Part shown: piece by piece, positions 33,793 through 42,479 of the stretch
Layout: each line of letters starts with the position of its first letter
Numbering within the stretch: the first letter of the stretch is position 1
NCBI GenBank assembly: GCA_035294785.1
Contig: DATGKF010000055.1
Location: forward strand, 1 to 64,000
Length of the DNA: 64,000 nucleotides
Direction: 5' to 3'
Source: Poindextera sp035294785
Lineage (GTDB): Bacteria > Pseudomonadota > Alphaproteobacteria > Caulobacterales > Caulobacteraceae
Notes under the pieces: model-generated
Databases searched by the model: none
Told to the model about the DNA's origin: nothing
The model's input: only the letters and a program-made list of their open reading frames with translations
Position numbers and translations under genes: made by a program

Positions 33793-35466
33793 ATGACCGA
33801 CGCGGACGGGCCCTCGATGACCGACGAGATGACGGCTAAACCCGCCGGCCTCTGGCGTCGCCTGACCGCGTGGATGCGGCCGGGGAACGCGGCGTTGCAC
33901 AGGGCCGAGCAGGCGGCCGCGTGGGCGGAGCGGCGCCTGCGCGAGGCCATCGACGTCCTCCCCGAAGGCCTGGTCTTTCTCGATCGGGACGGCCGTTACG
34001 TGCTTTGGAACGAGCGCTACGCCGAAATCTATCACCGCTCCGCCGACCTCTTCCGCGAAGGGGCGAGGCTGGCCGACACGCTCGCGATCGGCGTTGCGCG
34101 CGGCGACTATCCGGAAGCGGTCGGGCGCGAACAGGCATGGCTCGCCGAGCGCCTGGCCCTGCTCGACAATCCCGGCCAGAGGCATCAGCAGCAGCTCGCC
34201 GACGGGCGCTGGGTGATGATCGAGGAGCGCCGCACCAGCGACGGCGGGATCATCGGACTCCGTGTCGACATCACCGAGATGAAGGAGCAGGCCGGCGCCT
34301 TGACCCTGGCGCTCGAGCGCGCCGAGGCCGCCAGCCGCGCCAAGAGCGAATTCCTCGCCAACATGAGCCACGAGATCAGGACCCCGCTGAATGGCGTGCT
34401 GGGCATGGCCGAAGTTCTGGCCCGCACCGATCTGGACGCGCGCCAGAGCGAGCTTCTGAGCACGATCGTTTCGTCCGCGGCGACGCTGGACAGCATCCTC
34501 GCCGACCTGCTCGACTTTAGCCGGCTCGAGGCCGGGCGTCTGGCCATTGGCCGCGAGCCATTCGACCTCGCCGCGTTGGTCGATGAGGCGGCTTCGCCGT
34601 TCGCGAGCGCCGTCGCGCCGAAGGGCGTCGTCCTTTCGGCGGCGGTCGACGCGTCGGCCCGTCGGCGCGTGGCCGGCGACCCGGTGCGGCTGAAGCAGAT
34701 CCTCACCAACCTGCTCTCCAACGCCGTCAAGTTCACCGCCGAGGGCGCCATCGCCCTCTCGGTGACGCGGGCGGCGCGCGGCGACCGCTATGTGTTCGAG
34801 GTGCGCGACACCGGCATCGGCTTCGAGGCGGACGCCGCCGAGCGGCTGTTCAACCGCTTCGAACAGGCCGACGGCTCGATCACGCGCCGGTACGGCGGCA
34901 CGGGCCTTGGCCTTTCCATCTGTCGCCAGCTCGCCGAGCTGATGGGCGGCGAGATCTCCGCGGCCGGCCGCCCGGGCAAGGGGGCGGTGTTCAGCCTCGT
35001 CCTGCCGCTGCCGCCGGCGGCGGATGACGACAAGACGGTCATCTCGGCGACGGTCCCGACCGGCGAGCGGCCGATCCGGGTGCTCATCGCCGACGACAAC
35101 GAGACCAACCGCAAGGTCGCCGCGCTGATTCTGGCCGCCATCGGCGCCGAGGTGGCCGCCGTCGAGGATGGCGCCCAGGCCCTCGCCGCCACCCAGACCA
35201 ACGCCTTCGACGTCGTCCTCATGGACCTGCAGATGCCGGTGATGGACGGCCTCTCCGCCACCGCCGCCATCCGCGCCCGCGAGGCGGCCGATGGCCTGCC
35301 GCGGCTGCCCATCGTCGTGCTCTCGGCCAACGTCATGCGAGAGCACGTCGAAGCCTCGGCCGCCGCCGGCGCCGACGACCACATCGGCAAGCCCGTGCGC
35401 GCGGAGACGCTCATCAGTGCGGTGGTCCGCGCCGTCAGCGCGGCCGAGGAGGCGGCCGCGGCCTAG
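33793..35466 (+). CDS. Hybrid sensor histidine kinase with PAS and receiver domains
   Basis: The 557-residue protein has an N-terminal linker, a PAS-like sensor domain at about 48-160, a HisKA domain with phospho-accepting His193 (NMSHEIRTP), a HATPase domain with N box (LTNLLSNAVKFT), G1 (DTGIGF) and G2 (GGTGLGLSI), and a C-terminal receiver with Asp478 (LMDLQMP) and a conserved Lys in IGKPV. No membrane helix is visible, so it senses a cytosolic cue. No partner regulator gene is adjacent. The PAS ligand is unknown. Confidence 0.93.
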   Translation: MTDADGPSMTDEMTAKPAGLWRRLTAWMRPGNAALHRAEQAAAWAERRLREAIDVLPEGLVFLDRDGRYVLWNERYAEIYHRSADLFREGARLADTLAIGVARGDYPEAVGREQAWLAERLALLDNPGQRHQQQLADGRWVMIEERRTSDGGIIGLRVDITEMKEQAGALTLALERAEAASRAKSEFLANMSHEIRTPLNGVLGMAEVLARTDLDARQSELLSTIVSSAATLDSILADLLDFSRLEAGRLAIGREPFDLAALVDEAASPFASAVAPKGVVLSAAVDASARRRVAGDPVRLKQILTNLLSNAVKFTAEGAIALSVTRAARGDRYVFEVRDTGIGFEADAAERLFNRFEQADGSITRRYGGTGLGLSICRQLAELMGGEISAAGRPGKGAVFSLVLPLPPAADDDKTVISATVPTGERPIRVLIADDNETNRKVAALILAAIGAEVAAVEDGAQALAATQTNAFDVVLMDLQMPVMDGLSATAAIRAREAADGLPRLPIVVLSANVMREHVEASAAAGADDHIGKPVRAETLISAVVRAVSAAEEAAAA

Positions 35467-35521
35467 GCCTTGACGACCGGGTTCAACGAGGACGCTAATC
35501 CCGCAAACGCCCGGGGGCGCC

Positions 35522-36550
35522 ATGATCTTCGAACAGGTCGCCACTGGCGGCTGCCAGTCCTACCTCCTCGGCTGCACCGACACGCTCTCGGGCGTGCTGA
35601 TCGATCCCGAGGTCAGCCAGATCGACCGCTACAAGGCGCTCGCCGGTCGCGCGGGCGTGCACGTCCGCTATGTGGTCGACACCCACACGCACGCCGACCA
35701 CTTCTCGGCGACCAAGCAGCTGGCCGAGATGCTCGATGTCCCGGCCGTGATGCACCAAGCCAGCCCTTCGCCGCATGCGAGCCTCAGACTCGACGACGAC
35801 GACATGCTCATCGTTGGCAATCTCCGCATCCGCGCGCTGCACACGCCCGGCCACACCCGCGATTCCATGTGCCTGATCGTCGAGGACCGCGTCTTCACCG
35901 GCGATACGCTGCTGATCGGCGGGACCGGCCGCACGGACCTGCCGACCGGTGATCCGGACCAGCTCTACGAGAGCCTGTTCGGCAAGCTGCTCACGCTCGA
36001 TCCGGCGCTGCTCGTCTATCCGGCGCACGACTACAAGGGCCGCTCCCACTCGACGCTGGCGACCGAGATTGCCGAGAATCCGCGACTGCAGAAGCGCGAA
36101 CGGGACGACTTCGTGCAGATGATGCGCGAGCTCAACCTGGCCGCGCCGACGCACCTCACCGAGGCGCTGCGCACCAACATGAGCGGCGGCAAGACCATCA
36201 ATCAGATGCTGGCCGAGGCGGCGGCCGAGGTGCCGTTCATCGCGCTCGCCGAGCTCGACCGGCGCATCGCATCGCGGCCGAACGACCTCCTCGTCCTCGA
36301 CGTTCGCGAGGCGTCCGCCTTCGCCGCCGGGCGAATTCCCGGCGCCCGCCACCTGCCGCGCGGCCAACTCGAGCTTCGGATCAACGATGAGTTGCCGGAC
36401 CCGACGCTGCGCATCGTCACCTGCTGCGAGTTCGGCAAGATCTCGACGCTGGCCGCCCAGACCCTGCGCCAGCTTGGCTTTACGCGCACGGTCGCCCTCG
36501 ACGGCGGCATGAAGGCGTGGCGCGAAGGCGGCTTTCCGATCGAGGTCTGA
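35522..36550 (+). CDS. MBL-fold persulfide dioxygenase-like protein fused to rhodanese
   Basis: The 342-residue fusion has a metallo-beta-lactamase domain with the metal motif THTHADH (His55, His57, Asp59, His60), HTPGHT near 115 and DTLLIGGTGRTDLP, as in ETHE1 persulfide dioxygenases, and a C-terminal rhodanese domain (about 245-340) with its active-site loop CEFGKIS (Cys302). In known fusions the rhodanese hands a persulfide to the dioxygenase, which releases sulfite. It probably handles glutathione persulfide in sulfide detoxification. It stands alone between a kinase gene and nrdA. Confidence 0.88.
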   Translation: MIFEQVATGGCQSYLLGCTDTLSGVLIDPEVSQIDRYKALAGRAGVHVRYVVDTHTHADHFSATKQLAEMLDVPAVMHQASPSPHASLRLDDDDMLIVGNLRIRALHTPGHTRDSMCLIVEDRVFTGDTLLIGGTGRTDLPTGDPDQLYESLFGKLLTLDPALLVYPAHDYKGRSHSTLATEIAENPRLQKRERDDFVQMMRELNLAAPTHLTEALRTNMSGGKTINQMLAEAAAEVPFIALAELDRRIASRPNDLLVLDVREASAFAAGRIPGARHLPRGQLELRINDELPDPTLRIVTCCEFGKISTLAAQTLRQLGFTRTVALDGGMKAWREGGFPIEV

Positions 36551-36626
36551 GGCCCGGTCACATTCTTGTTAACGGAAAAATTGTCGCGCACCACCCAGGC
36601 GCCGTTGACGGTCCATCAACCCTATG

Positions 36627-36674
36627 GCCCCATATCTTCCGTTGCGTGGGTGCTTCGCCCACAACATATAGCGG
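36627..36674 (+). promoter_or_regulatory. Pair of NrdR-like boxes upstream of nrdA
   Basis: Against the NrdR consensus acaCwAtATaTwGtgt, the box at 36659-36674 (CCACAACATATAGCGG) matches 12 of 16 positions and the box at 36627-36642 matches about 10. Their centres are 32 bp apart, three helical turns, the usual NrdR spacing. An inverted repeat, GTGGG / CCCAC, lies between them. NrdR represses ribonucleotide reductase genes when dATP is high. Confidence 0.65.
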
Positions 36675-36719
36675 TTGGGCTGGGGGCAGCTTGCCGCGAG
36701 TGACATGGGGCATAGGTTA

Positions 36720-38597
36720 ATGGCGATGACGCGCAGCCAAGCGATTTCGACCGCATCCGAGGTCCGGGAGGCCCGTTTTGCGGCCACCAGGCCGGCCGAG
36801 CGGCCGGTTCTGCATCTGGTGCGCAAGGTCGAGGTGGATCGCAGCCGCGACGCGCTCTTGACCGACTTCGGCAAAACCACGCTCGAGCGCAGCTATCTGC
36901 TGCCGGGCGAGTCGTACCAGGACATGTTCGCGCGGGTGGCGACGGCCTACGCCGACGACGCCGACCACGCCCAGCGCATCTACGACTACATTTCCAAGCT
37001 CTGGTTCATGCCGTCGACGCCGGTGTTGTCGAACGGCGGCGCCGACCGCGGGCTTCCGATCTCGTGCTTCCTCAACGCCGTGTCCGACAGCCTGGAAGGC
37101 ATCGTCGGCGCCTGGAACGAGAATGTCTGGCTCGCGGCCAACGGCGGCGGCGTCGGCACCTATTGGGGCGGCGTGCGCTCGATCGGCGAGGCCGTGAAGG
37201 GCCAGGGCCAGACCAGCGGCATCATTCCGTTCATCCGGGTCATGGACTCGCTGGCTCTGGCGATCAGCCAGGGGTCGCTCCGCCGCGGATCGGCGGCCGT
37301 CTACCTCGACATCCACCACCCGGAGATCGAGGAGTTCCTCGAGATTCGCAAACCGTCCGGCGACTTCAATCGCAAGTCGCTCAACCTGCACCACGGCCTG
37401 GCCGTGACCGACGCCTTCATGGAAGCGGTGCGCGACGGGACCGACTTCGCCCTCGTCAGCCCGAAGAGCGGCGAGACGGTCAAGCTCGTCGACGCCCGCG
37501 CGCTCTGGCAGAAGATTCTCGACGTCCGCCTCGCGACCGGCGAGCCCTACTTGATCTTCGCCGACACCGCCAACCGGCTGATGCCGGAGCACCAGCGCGC
37601 CCTTGGCCTGAAGGTGCGCCAGTCGAACCTATGCTCCGAGATCATGCTGCACACCGGCCCCGACCATCTGGGCATCGAGCGCACCGCCGTCTGCTGTCTC
37701 TCGTCGGTCAACGCCGAGATGTTCGTGGAATGGCGCGACCATCCGACCTTCGTCGAAGACGTGCTGCGCTTTCTCGACAACGTGCTGCAGGACTTCATCG
37801 ACCGCGCGCCGCCGGCGATGGAGCCGGCCCGCTACGCCGCCGAGCGGGAGCGGTCCGTCGGCCTCGGCCTCATGGGCTTCCACTCCTTCCTGCAGGCGCA
37901 GAACGTGCCGTTCGAGAGCGCCCTGGCCAAGTCGTGGAACATGCGCCTCTTCAAGCACCTGCGCCGCGAGGCCGACAAGGCCTCGCGCAAGCTGGCCGAG
38001 GAGCGCGGCGCGTGCCCGGACGCGGCCGAGCAGGGCGTCATGGAGCGGTTCTCGCACAAGCTGGCGATCGCGCCGACGGCGTCGATCTCGATCATCTGCG
38101 GCGGGACCTCGGCCGGCATCGAGCCGATCCCCGCCAACATCTACACGCACAAGACCCTCTCGGGCTCCTTCGCGGTCAAGAATCCCTATCTGGAACGGCT
38201 CCTGGCCGAGAAAGGCCTCGACACCGACGAGGTGTGGCGCTCGATCTTGGAGAACGAGGGCTCTGTCCAGCACCTGGACGGCCTCAGCCAGGACGAGAAG
38301 GACGTCTACAAGACCGCCTTCGAACTCGATCAGCGCTGGGTGGTGGAGCTGGCCGCCGACCGCACGCCGGAGATCTGCCAGTCGCAATCGGTCAACGTCT
38401 TCCTGCCCGGCGACGTGGATAAGTGGGACCTGCACATGCTGCACTACATGGCCTGGGAGCGGGGCGTGAAGTCGCTCTACTACCTGCGCTCCAAGTCGGT
38501 GCAGCGCGCGGCGTTCGCCGGCAGCGAGGCGCTGATGAGCGCCCCGAGCGGGCCGGTCGAGCGGACGGACTACGAGGAGTGCCTGGCCTGCCAGTAG
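36720..38597 (+). CDS. nrdA: Class I ribonucleotide reductase, alpha (catalytic) subunit
   Basis: The 625-residue enzyme reduces ribonucleoside diphosphates to deoxy forms. It contains the early redox Cys116 in ISCFLNAV, the central NLCSEIMLHT containing the radical cysteine, the GLGLMGFHSFLQ segment and the C-terminal CLACQ pair that is re-reduced by thioredoxin. It begins at ATG 36720 (or 36726, which is nearer an AGG). I see no N-terminal ATP-cone, so overall dATP inhibition may be absent. The partner nrdB is almost 2 kb downstream, behind two unrelated genes. Confidence 0.94.
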   Translation: MAMTRSQAISTASEVREARFAATRPAERPVLHLVRKVEVDRSRDALLTDFGKTTLERSYLLPGESYQDMFARVATAYADDADHAQRIYDYISKLWFMPSTPVLSNGGADRGLPISCFLNAVSDSLEGIVGAWNENVWLAANGGGVGTYWGGVRSIGEAVKGQGQTSGIIPFIRVMDSLALAISQGSLRRGSAAVYLDIHHPEIEEFLEIRKPSGDFNRKSLNLHHGLAVTDAFMEAVRDGTDFALVSPKSGETVKLVDARALWQKILDVRLATGEPYLIFADTANRLMPEHQRALGLKVRQSNLCSEIMLHTGPDHLGIERTAVCCLSSVNAEMFVEWRDHPTFVEDVLRFLDNVLQDFIDRAPPAMEPARYAAERERSVGLGLMGFHSFLQAQNVPFESALAKSWNMRLFKHLRREADKASRKLAEERGACPDAAEQGVMERFSHKLAIAPTASISIICGGTSAGIEPIPANIYTHKTLSGSFAVKNPYLERLLAEKGLDTDEVWRSILENEGSVQHLDGLSQDEKDVYKTAFELDQRWVVELAADRTPEICQSQSVNVFLPGDVDKWDLHMLHYMAWERGVKSLYYLRSKSVQRAAFAGSEALMSAPSGPVERTDYEECLACQ

Positions 38598-38783
38598 GCG
38601 CGGGTCTTGCAGGGCGAACATCGCCGCCCAGAACCGGCGGCGCAGTCAAGGCTGAAGCGCCGAACCAGCCGCTCGCGTCAGGTTTCGCAACCCTTCGCCC
38701 GCGGTTGTCGTTAGATTGACGCAATTCCGGCGCCTCCTTCACGCAACGTGCGGGGAGGACGCGCGGGCTAGGGGGAAACGAGG

Positions 38784-39743
38784 ATGCGGCCCAGGCTGGG
38801 TCTCATTCTGGCGATCGCCGCAGCGTTCGCGGCGATTTCCGCGCATGCGCAACCGCCCGCCCGCCCGCTGACGCCGGTGCAGAGGGCCCTCCTCAACGAC
38901 ATCTTCGTCGCCAAGCCGCTGAAGTCGAAGCACGGAGAGCTCCACGTCACGCCGGCGGCGGTTCCCTACGTTCGCGACGAAAACCGCACGGCCATGGGCG
39001 CCGGCGGGGTCTTCGCCCTGCCCGCCGTGACCGGATCGAACCTCGATCAAACCCGCCTCCTCGGCCGCGACCAGCTGGTCAACGGCCAGGGGATGGTCGT
39101 CTGGCGCGACAGCGAGGTCAGCCAGCCGGCGCCGGGCGGCGCCATAGACACGCTGCGCATGAGCTGGGGCGGCGTCGCCCGCGCGCCCGGCGGCGTCGTG
39201 TCGGCGCGGCCGGAAGGGCTGCTGGCGCCGGACGCCGAGGCCTTCGACGTCAGCTACACCCGCGGCTGGCCGGGCTTCTGGACGGCGTCGGACGGCCGCT
39301 ATCAGGTCGACGTCTCGCCGCACGCCGGCGTCGGGTTCAACAACGCCGGCGGAACCGCCGAAGCCGGCGCGATGCTGCGGCTGGGCCGCGACCTCGGCCG
39401 CCAGGTGATGAACAAGCTCGGCGGCCACGAGGTGGACGATTCCGCCTTCGCCGGCCAGGGCCGCTGGTTCCTCTTCGCCGCCGCCAGCGGCCGGGCGGTC
39501 GGATTGAACATGGTCCCGGCCGGCCTTGGTCTGCCGCAGCGCGCCGGCTGGTCGAACGAGTCGACGCCGGCGCTGGTCAATGACGCCCAGGCCGGCCTCG
39601 CCTGGCGCAAGGGCGATGTTCAGGCGTCGGTGGGCTACGTGCATCGCGACGTGAAGAGCCAGGCCGCCATCACCAGCGGCCCGGGCCCGGCCAGCTACCA
39701 CGACTCCATGGTGGCTGTGTCCTTCAGCCTCACCTCGCGGTAG
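38784..39743 (+). CDS. Outer-membrane protein, LpxR/DUF2219-like (probable lipid A deacylase family)
   Basis: The 319-residue protein has a signal peptide ending at AHAQ near residue 23. Its body shows alternating beta-strand segments, a GVGFNNAGGTAEAGAMLRLGRDL region resembling the DUF2219/LpxR family, and a C-terminal aromatic-poor strand (MVAVSFSLTSR) typical of a beta barrel end. LpxR removes the 3'-acyloxyacyl group of lipid A. I cannot confirm the catalytic residues, so the assignment is tentative. It lies between nrdA and the GST gene and has its own 186-base upstream region. Confidence 0.5.
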   Translation: MRPRLGLILAIAAAFAAISAHAQPPARPLTPVQRALLNDIFVAKPLKSKHGELHVTPAAVPYVRDENRTAMGAGGVFALPAVTGSNLDQTRLLGRDQLVNGQGMVVWRDSEVSQPAPGGAIDTLRMSWGGVARAPGGVVSARPEGLLAPDAEAFDVSYTRGWPGFWTASDGRYQVDVSPHAGVGFNNAGGTAEAGAMLRLGRDLGRQVMNKLGGHEVDDSAFAGQGRWFLFAAASGRAVGLNMVPAGLGLPQRAGWSNESTPALVNDAQAGLAWRKGDVQASVGYVHRDVKSQAAITSGPGPASYHDSMVAVSFSLTSR

Positions 39744-39749
39744 CGACGC

Positions 39750-40394
39750 TCACCCGTCCCATCCCTCGACGAAGGGAAACCGCTTGGCCCAGACGTCGGC
39801 CAGCCTCGGCTCGGCGTCGACGCGCCGGACCACGTCGGCCAGCTTCGGCGCGGCGGCGTAGAAGCGCTTTCGCCTGGGCGACCAGCGCGAGATGACGGCG
39901 ACATAGAGGTCGAGCACCGAGAGGTCCTCGCCCAGGATATAGCGGCCCGGGTGCACCTGGGCGTTCATCGCCTGCCAGCACTCGATGCGCCGGTCGGCCA
40001 CCCGCTCGCGCAGCACCGCGTGCTGCGTCTTGGCCGTGACCAGTCGCTCCGGGTCGTCGCGCGCCCACGACAACGCGTAGATGCCGGCGGCGACGAAGGT
40101 CATCCAGCGCAGGAAGGCCGGCCGCTTGCGACTCAAGGGGTCGGGCGCGAGGTGCGCCTCCGGGTAGCGGTCGGCGAGCCAGATCAGCATCGCGGCGCTC
40201 TCGGTCATCACCTCGCCGCCCGGCAGCACCAGCGTCGGGACTTGGCGGATGGGATTTAAGCCCCGCACGCCGGCGTTGATTTCGTCCTCGCCGACGTCGA
40301 TGACCTCGTACGGCAACCCGATCAGGGTCATCGCCGCTTCCACGGGCACGGAGCCGAACCCTGGCGCCCCGTAGATCGTGATTGGTTTATCCAC
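39750..40394 (-). CDS. Glutathione S-transferase family protein
   Basis: The 214-residue protein has an N-terminal thioredoxin-like domain (ITIYGAPGFGSVPVEAAMTLIGL, then the cis-Pro segment QVPTLVLPGG and MTESAAMLIWLAD) and a helical C-terminal domain with GEDLSVLDLYVAVIS. It starts with GTG at 40394. It differs from the GST at 8981, with only general fold similarity. It is divergent from nrdB and its promoter region holds the NrdR boxes. Confidence 0.82.
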   Translation of the reverse strand: MDKPITIYGAPGFGSVPVEAAMTLIGLPYEVIDVGEDEINAGVRGLNPIRQVPTLVLPGGEVMTESAAMLIWLADRYPEAHLAPDPLSRKRPAFLRWMTFVAAGIYALSWARDDPERLVTAKTQHAVLRERVADRRIECWQAMNAQVHPGRYILGEDLSVLDLYVAVISRWSPRRKRFYAAAPKLADVVRRVDAEPRLADVWAKRFPFVEGWDG

Positions 40395-40399
40395 AGGAC

Positions 40400-40447
40400 T
40401 AACCTTATCTTGTGAATTCCGACGTTATGTCACACCAGATATTGTGG
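40400..40447 (+). promoter_or_regulatory. Pair of NrdR-like boxes upstream of nrdB
   Basis: The box at 40432-40447 (ACACCAGATATTGTGG) matches the NrdR consensus at 13 of 16 positions and the box at 40400-40415 at about 10. Their centres are 32 bp apart, the same as the nrdA pair. They lie between divergent nrdB and GST genes. Confidence 0.75.
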
Positions 40448-40485
40448 CGTCGCCACCCGACGCTCGGTAGCGTCGCCAACCGAGC
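40447..40485 (+). other. Overlapping alternative hairpins in the nrdB leader
   Basis: Three perfect stems share bases: GCGTCG-CCACC-CGACGC (40447-40463), CGACGCT-CGGT-AGCGTCG (40458-40475) and GCTCGGT-10 nt-ACCGAGC (40462-40485). The middle one excludes the other two. They start at the end of the NrdR box and finish 33 bases before the nrdB ATG, which has no strong ribosome site. Confidence 0.5.
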
Positions 40486-40518
40486 TTAGCCCCGACCCTG
40501 ATTCGAAACGCGGTCCCC

Positions 40519-41556
40519 ATGTCGAACATTCGCAGTCTTCCCGGCCTCCTCACCCCCTCCGCCGCCTACAAGCCGTTCCGCTATCCCTGGGCCTACGACC
40601 TGTGGAAGCGCCAGCAGCAGGTGCACTGGATGCCGGAGGAGATTCCGCTCGGCGAGGAGTGCAAGGACTGGGCGGCCAAGCTGGACCAGGGCGAGCGCAA
40701 CCTGCTGACACAGATCTTCCGCTTCTTCACCCAGTCGGACATCGAGGTCGCCGACAACTACATGGAACGCTTCGGCCGCGTGTTCAAACCGACCGAGGTG
40801 AAGATGATGCTGGCCTCCTTCGGCAACATGGAGACCATCCACATCGCCGCCTATGCGCTGCTGCTCGAGACGATCGGCATGCCGGAGAGCGAGTTCGCCG
40901 CTTTCCTCGAGTACGACGCGATGCGGGCCAAGCACGACTACATGCAGACGTTCGATGTGGCCAACAACGCCGACATCGCCCGCACGCTGGCCATGTTCGG
41001 CGGCTTCACCGAGGGCCTGCAGCTGTTCGCCTCTTTCGCCATGCTGATGAACTTTCCCCGCTTCAACAAGATGAAGGGGATGGGCCAGATCGTGTCCTGG
41101 AGCGTGCGCGACGAGAGCCTCCACTGCGAAGGCATGGTCAAGCTCTTCCACGCCTTCAGGAAGGAGACCAACTGCGTCACCAAGGCGGTCGCCGACGATA
41201 TCGTCGACTGCTGCAAGACCGTGGTCGGCATGGAGGACCGCTTCATCGACCTCGCGTTCGAGATGGGGCCGGTGCAGGGGATGAACGCCGACGACATCAA
41301 GCGCTACATCCGCTTCATCGCCGACTGGCGCCTGCGCCAGCTGGAGCTGCCGGAAGTCTATGGCGTGAAGGAAAACCCGTTGCCCTGGCTGCAAGTGCTC
41401 CTTTCCGGAGTCGAGCACGCCAACTTCTTCGAGGCGCGGGCGACCGAATACTCAAAGGCCGCCACCACCGGCAGCTGGGACGGCCAGGCCGGCGTCTGGG
41501 CCGAGTTCGACCGCCTCCTGGCCAAGCGCGCCGAAGGCGAAGCGGCGACCCACTAG
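40519..41556 (+). CDS. nrdB: Class I ribonucleotide reductase, beta (radical) subunit
   Basis: The 345-residue diiron protein makes the tyrosyl radical for NrdA. Helical ligand motifs are intact: SDIEVADNYMERF, ETIHIAAYALLLE (Glu105, His108 and the radical Tyr112, aligning with Tyr122 of E. coli), and RDESLHCEGM with the second Glu/His pair. The C terminus (WAEFDRLLAKRAEGEAATH) is less acidic than usual for docking to NrdA. It has its own NrdR-like control region. Confidence 0.95.
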   Translation: MSNIRSLPGLLTPSAAYKPFRYPWAYDLWKRQQQVHWMPEEIPLGEECKDWAAKLDQGERNLLTQIFRFFTQSDIEVADNYMERFGRVFKPTEVKMMLASFGNMETIHIAAYALLLETIGMPESEFAAFLEYDAMRAKHDYMQTFDVANNADIARTLAMFGGFTEGLQLFASFAMLMNFPRFNKMKGMGQIVSWSVRDESLHCEGMVKLFHAFRKETNCVTKAVADDIVDCCKTVVGMEDRFIDLAFEMGPVQGMNADDIKRYIRFIADWRLRQLELPEVYGVKENPLPWLQVLLSGVEHANFFEARATEYSKAATTGSWDGQAGVWAEFDRLLAKRAEGEAATH

Positions 41557-41606
41557 TCCGCGGCGGCCCCTCGCAATTGTCACACTGGCCGGCTAACACC
41601 GGCCGC

Positions 41607-42386
41607 ATGGACCAGCGACATATCCGCCTGGAAGGCGTCGACAATTTTCGTGATTTCGGGGGCTATCGCGGCGCGGGCGGCAAGCGCGTGCGCGCCGGGC
41701 GCCTCTACCGCTCCGCCCACCATGGCGGGGCCACCGACGCCGATCTCGCCGCCATCGCGGCCCTGGAGCTCGCCGCCATCGTCGATCTGCGCCGCGGCGA
41801 GGAGCGCGAGCGCATGCCCAGCCGGCGCCACGTCGACTTCGCCGCGCTGGTGATCGAGAACGACAGCAACGAGGCCACGCCCGACCCCTGGCTGGCCTTT
41901 ATCAAGGCCTCCGACGCCAGCGAGCAGGCGTTCCAGGGCTATCTCGACGGCTACTATCGCAACGCCCCGTTCGAGCCGAGGCATGTCGACCTTTTCAAGC
42001 GCTATTTCGCGGCGCTGGCCGAGGTGGACGGGCCGATCCTCGTCCACTGTGCGGCCGGCAAGGACCGCACCGGCGTCCTCGTCGCGCTCACCCACCATGT
42101 GCTCGGCGTCGATCGCGACGACATCTTCGCCGACTATCTGCTCACCAACGCCGTCCTGCCGTTCGAGCGGCGGCTGCCGGTTCTGACCCAGGTCATCGCC
42201 GAGCAGGCGGGGCGCACGCCGACGCCAGCCGCCGTTCGCGCCGCCATGGCGGTGGAAGCGGCCTACCTCGAAGCGGCCTACGAAGCCATCGAGGCCAGCC
42301 ACGGAGGGGTCGACGCCTATCTCGCCGACGTCCTGGCCGTCGACGCCGCCGTGCGCGAAGCCATCCGCGACCGCCTGCTGGTCTAG
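41607..42386 (+). CDS. Tyrosine-type protein phosphatase
   Basis: The 259-residue protein has the CX5R loop HCAAGKDRTG with nucleophile Cys148 and the N-terminal EGVDNFRDFGGY plus LYRSAHHGGATDAD of the Y_phosphatase3 family, whose members act on phosphotyrosine or phosphoinositides. No signal or membrane segment is seen. It starts with ATG 41607, 50 bases after nrdB. I do not see a kinase partner. Confidence 0.88.
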   Translation: MDQRHIRLEGVDNFRDFGGYRGAGGKRVRAGRLYRSAHHGGATDADLAAIAALELAAIVDLRRGEERERMPSRRHVDFAALVIENDSNEATPDPWLAFIKASDASEQAFQGYLDGYYRNAPFEPRHVDLFKRYFAALAEVDGPILVHCAAGKDRTGVLVALTHHVLGVDRDDIFADYLLTNAVLPFERRLPVLTQVIAEQAGRTPTPAAVRAAMAVEAAYLEAAYEAIEASHGGVDAYLADVLAVDAAVREAIRDRLLV

Positions 42387-42479
42387 CCCGCCCGCTCTAT
42401 CCGCCGCCCTTGGAAACCGGCTAGGGTCTTCCTCTCGCGGCCGCGCGAAGACGGCCGGGCGGTTTAGGGGAGGCTTGGC

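Noticed and set aside
40395..40518. Adenosylcobalamin riboswitch before nrdB
   Set aside because: The leader is too short and I see no B12-box-like sequence; the enzyme is class I, not B12-dependent.
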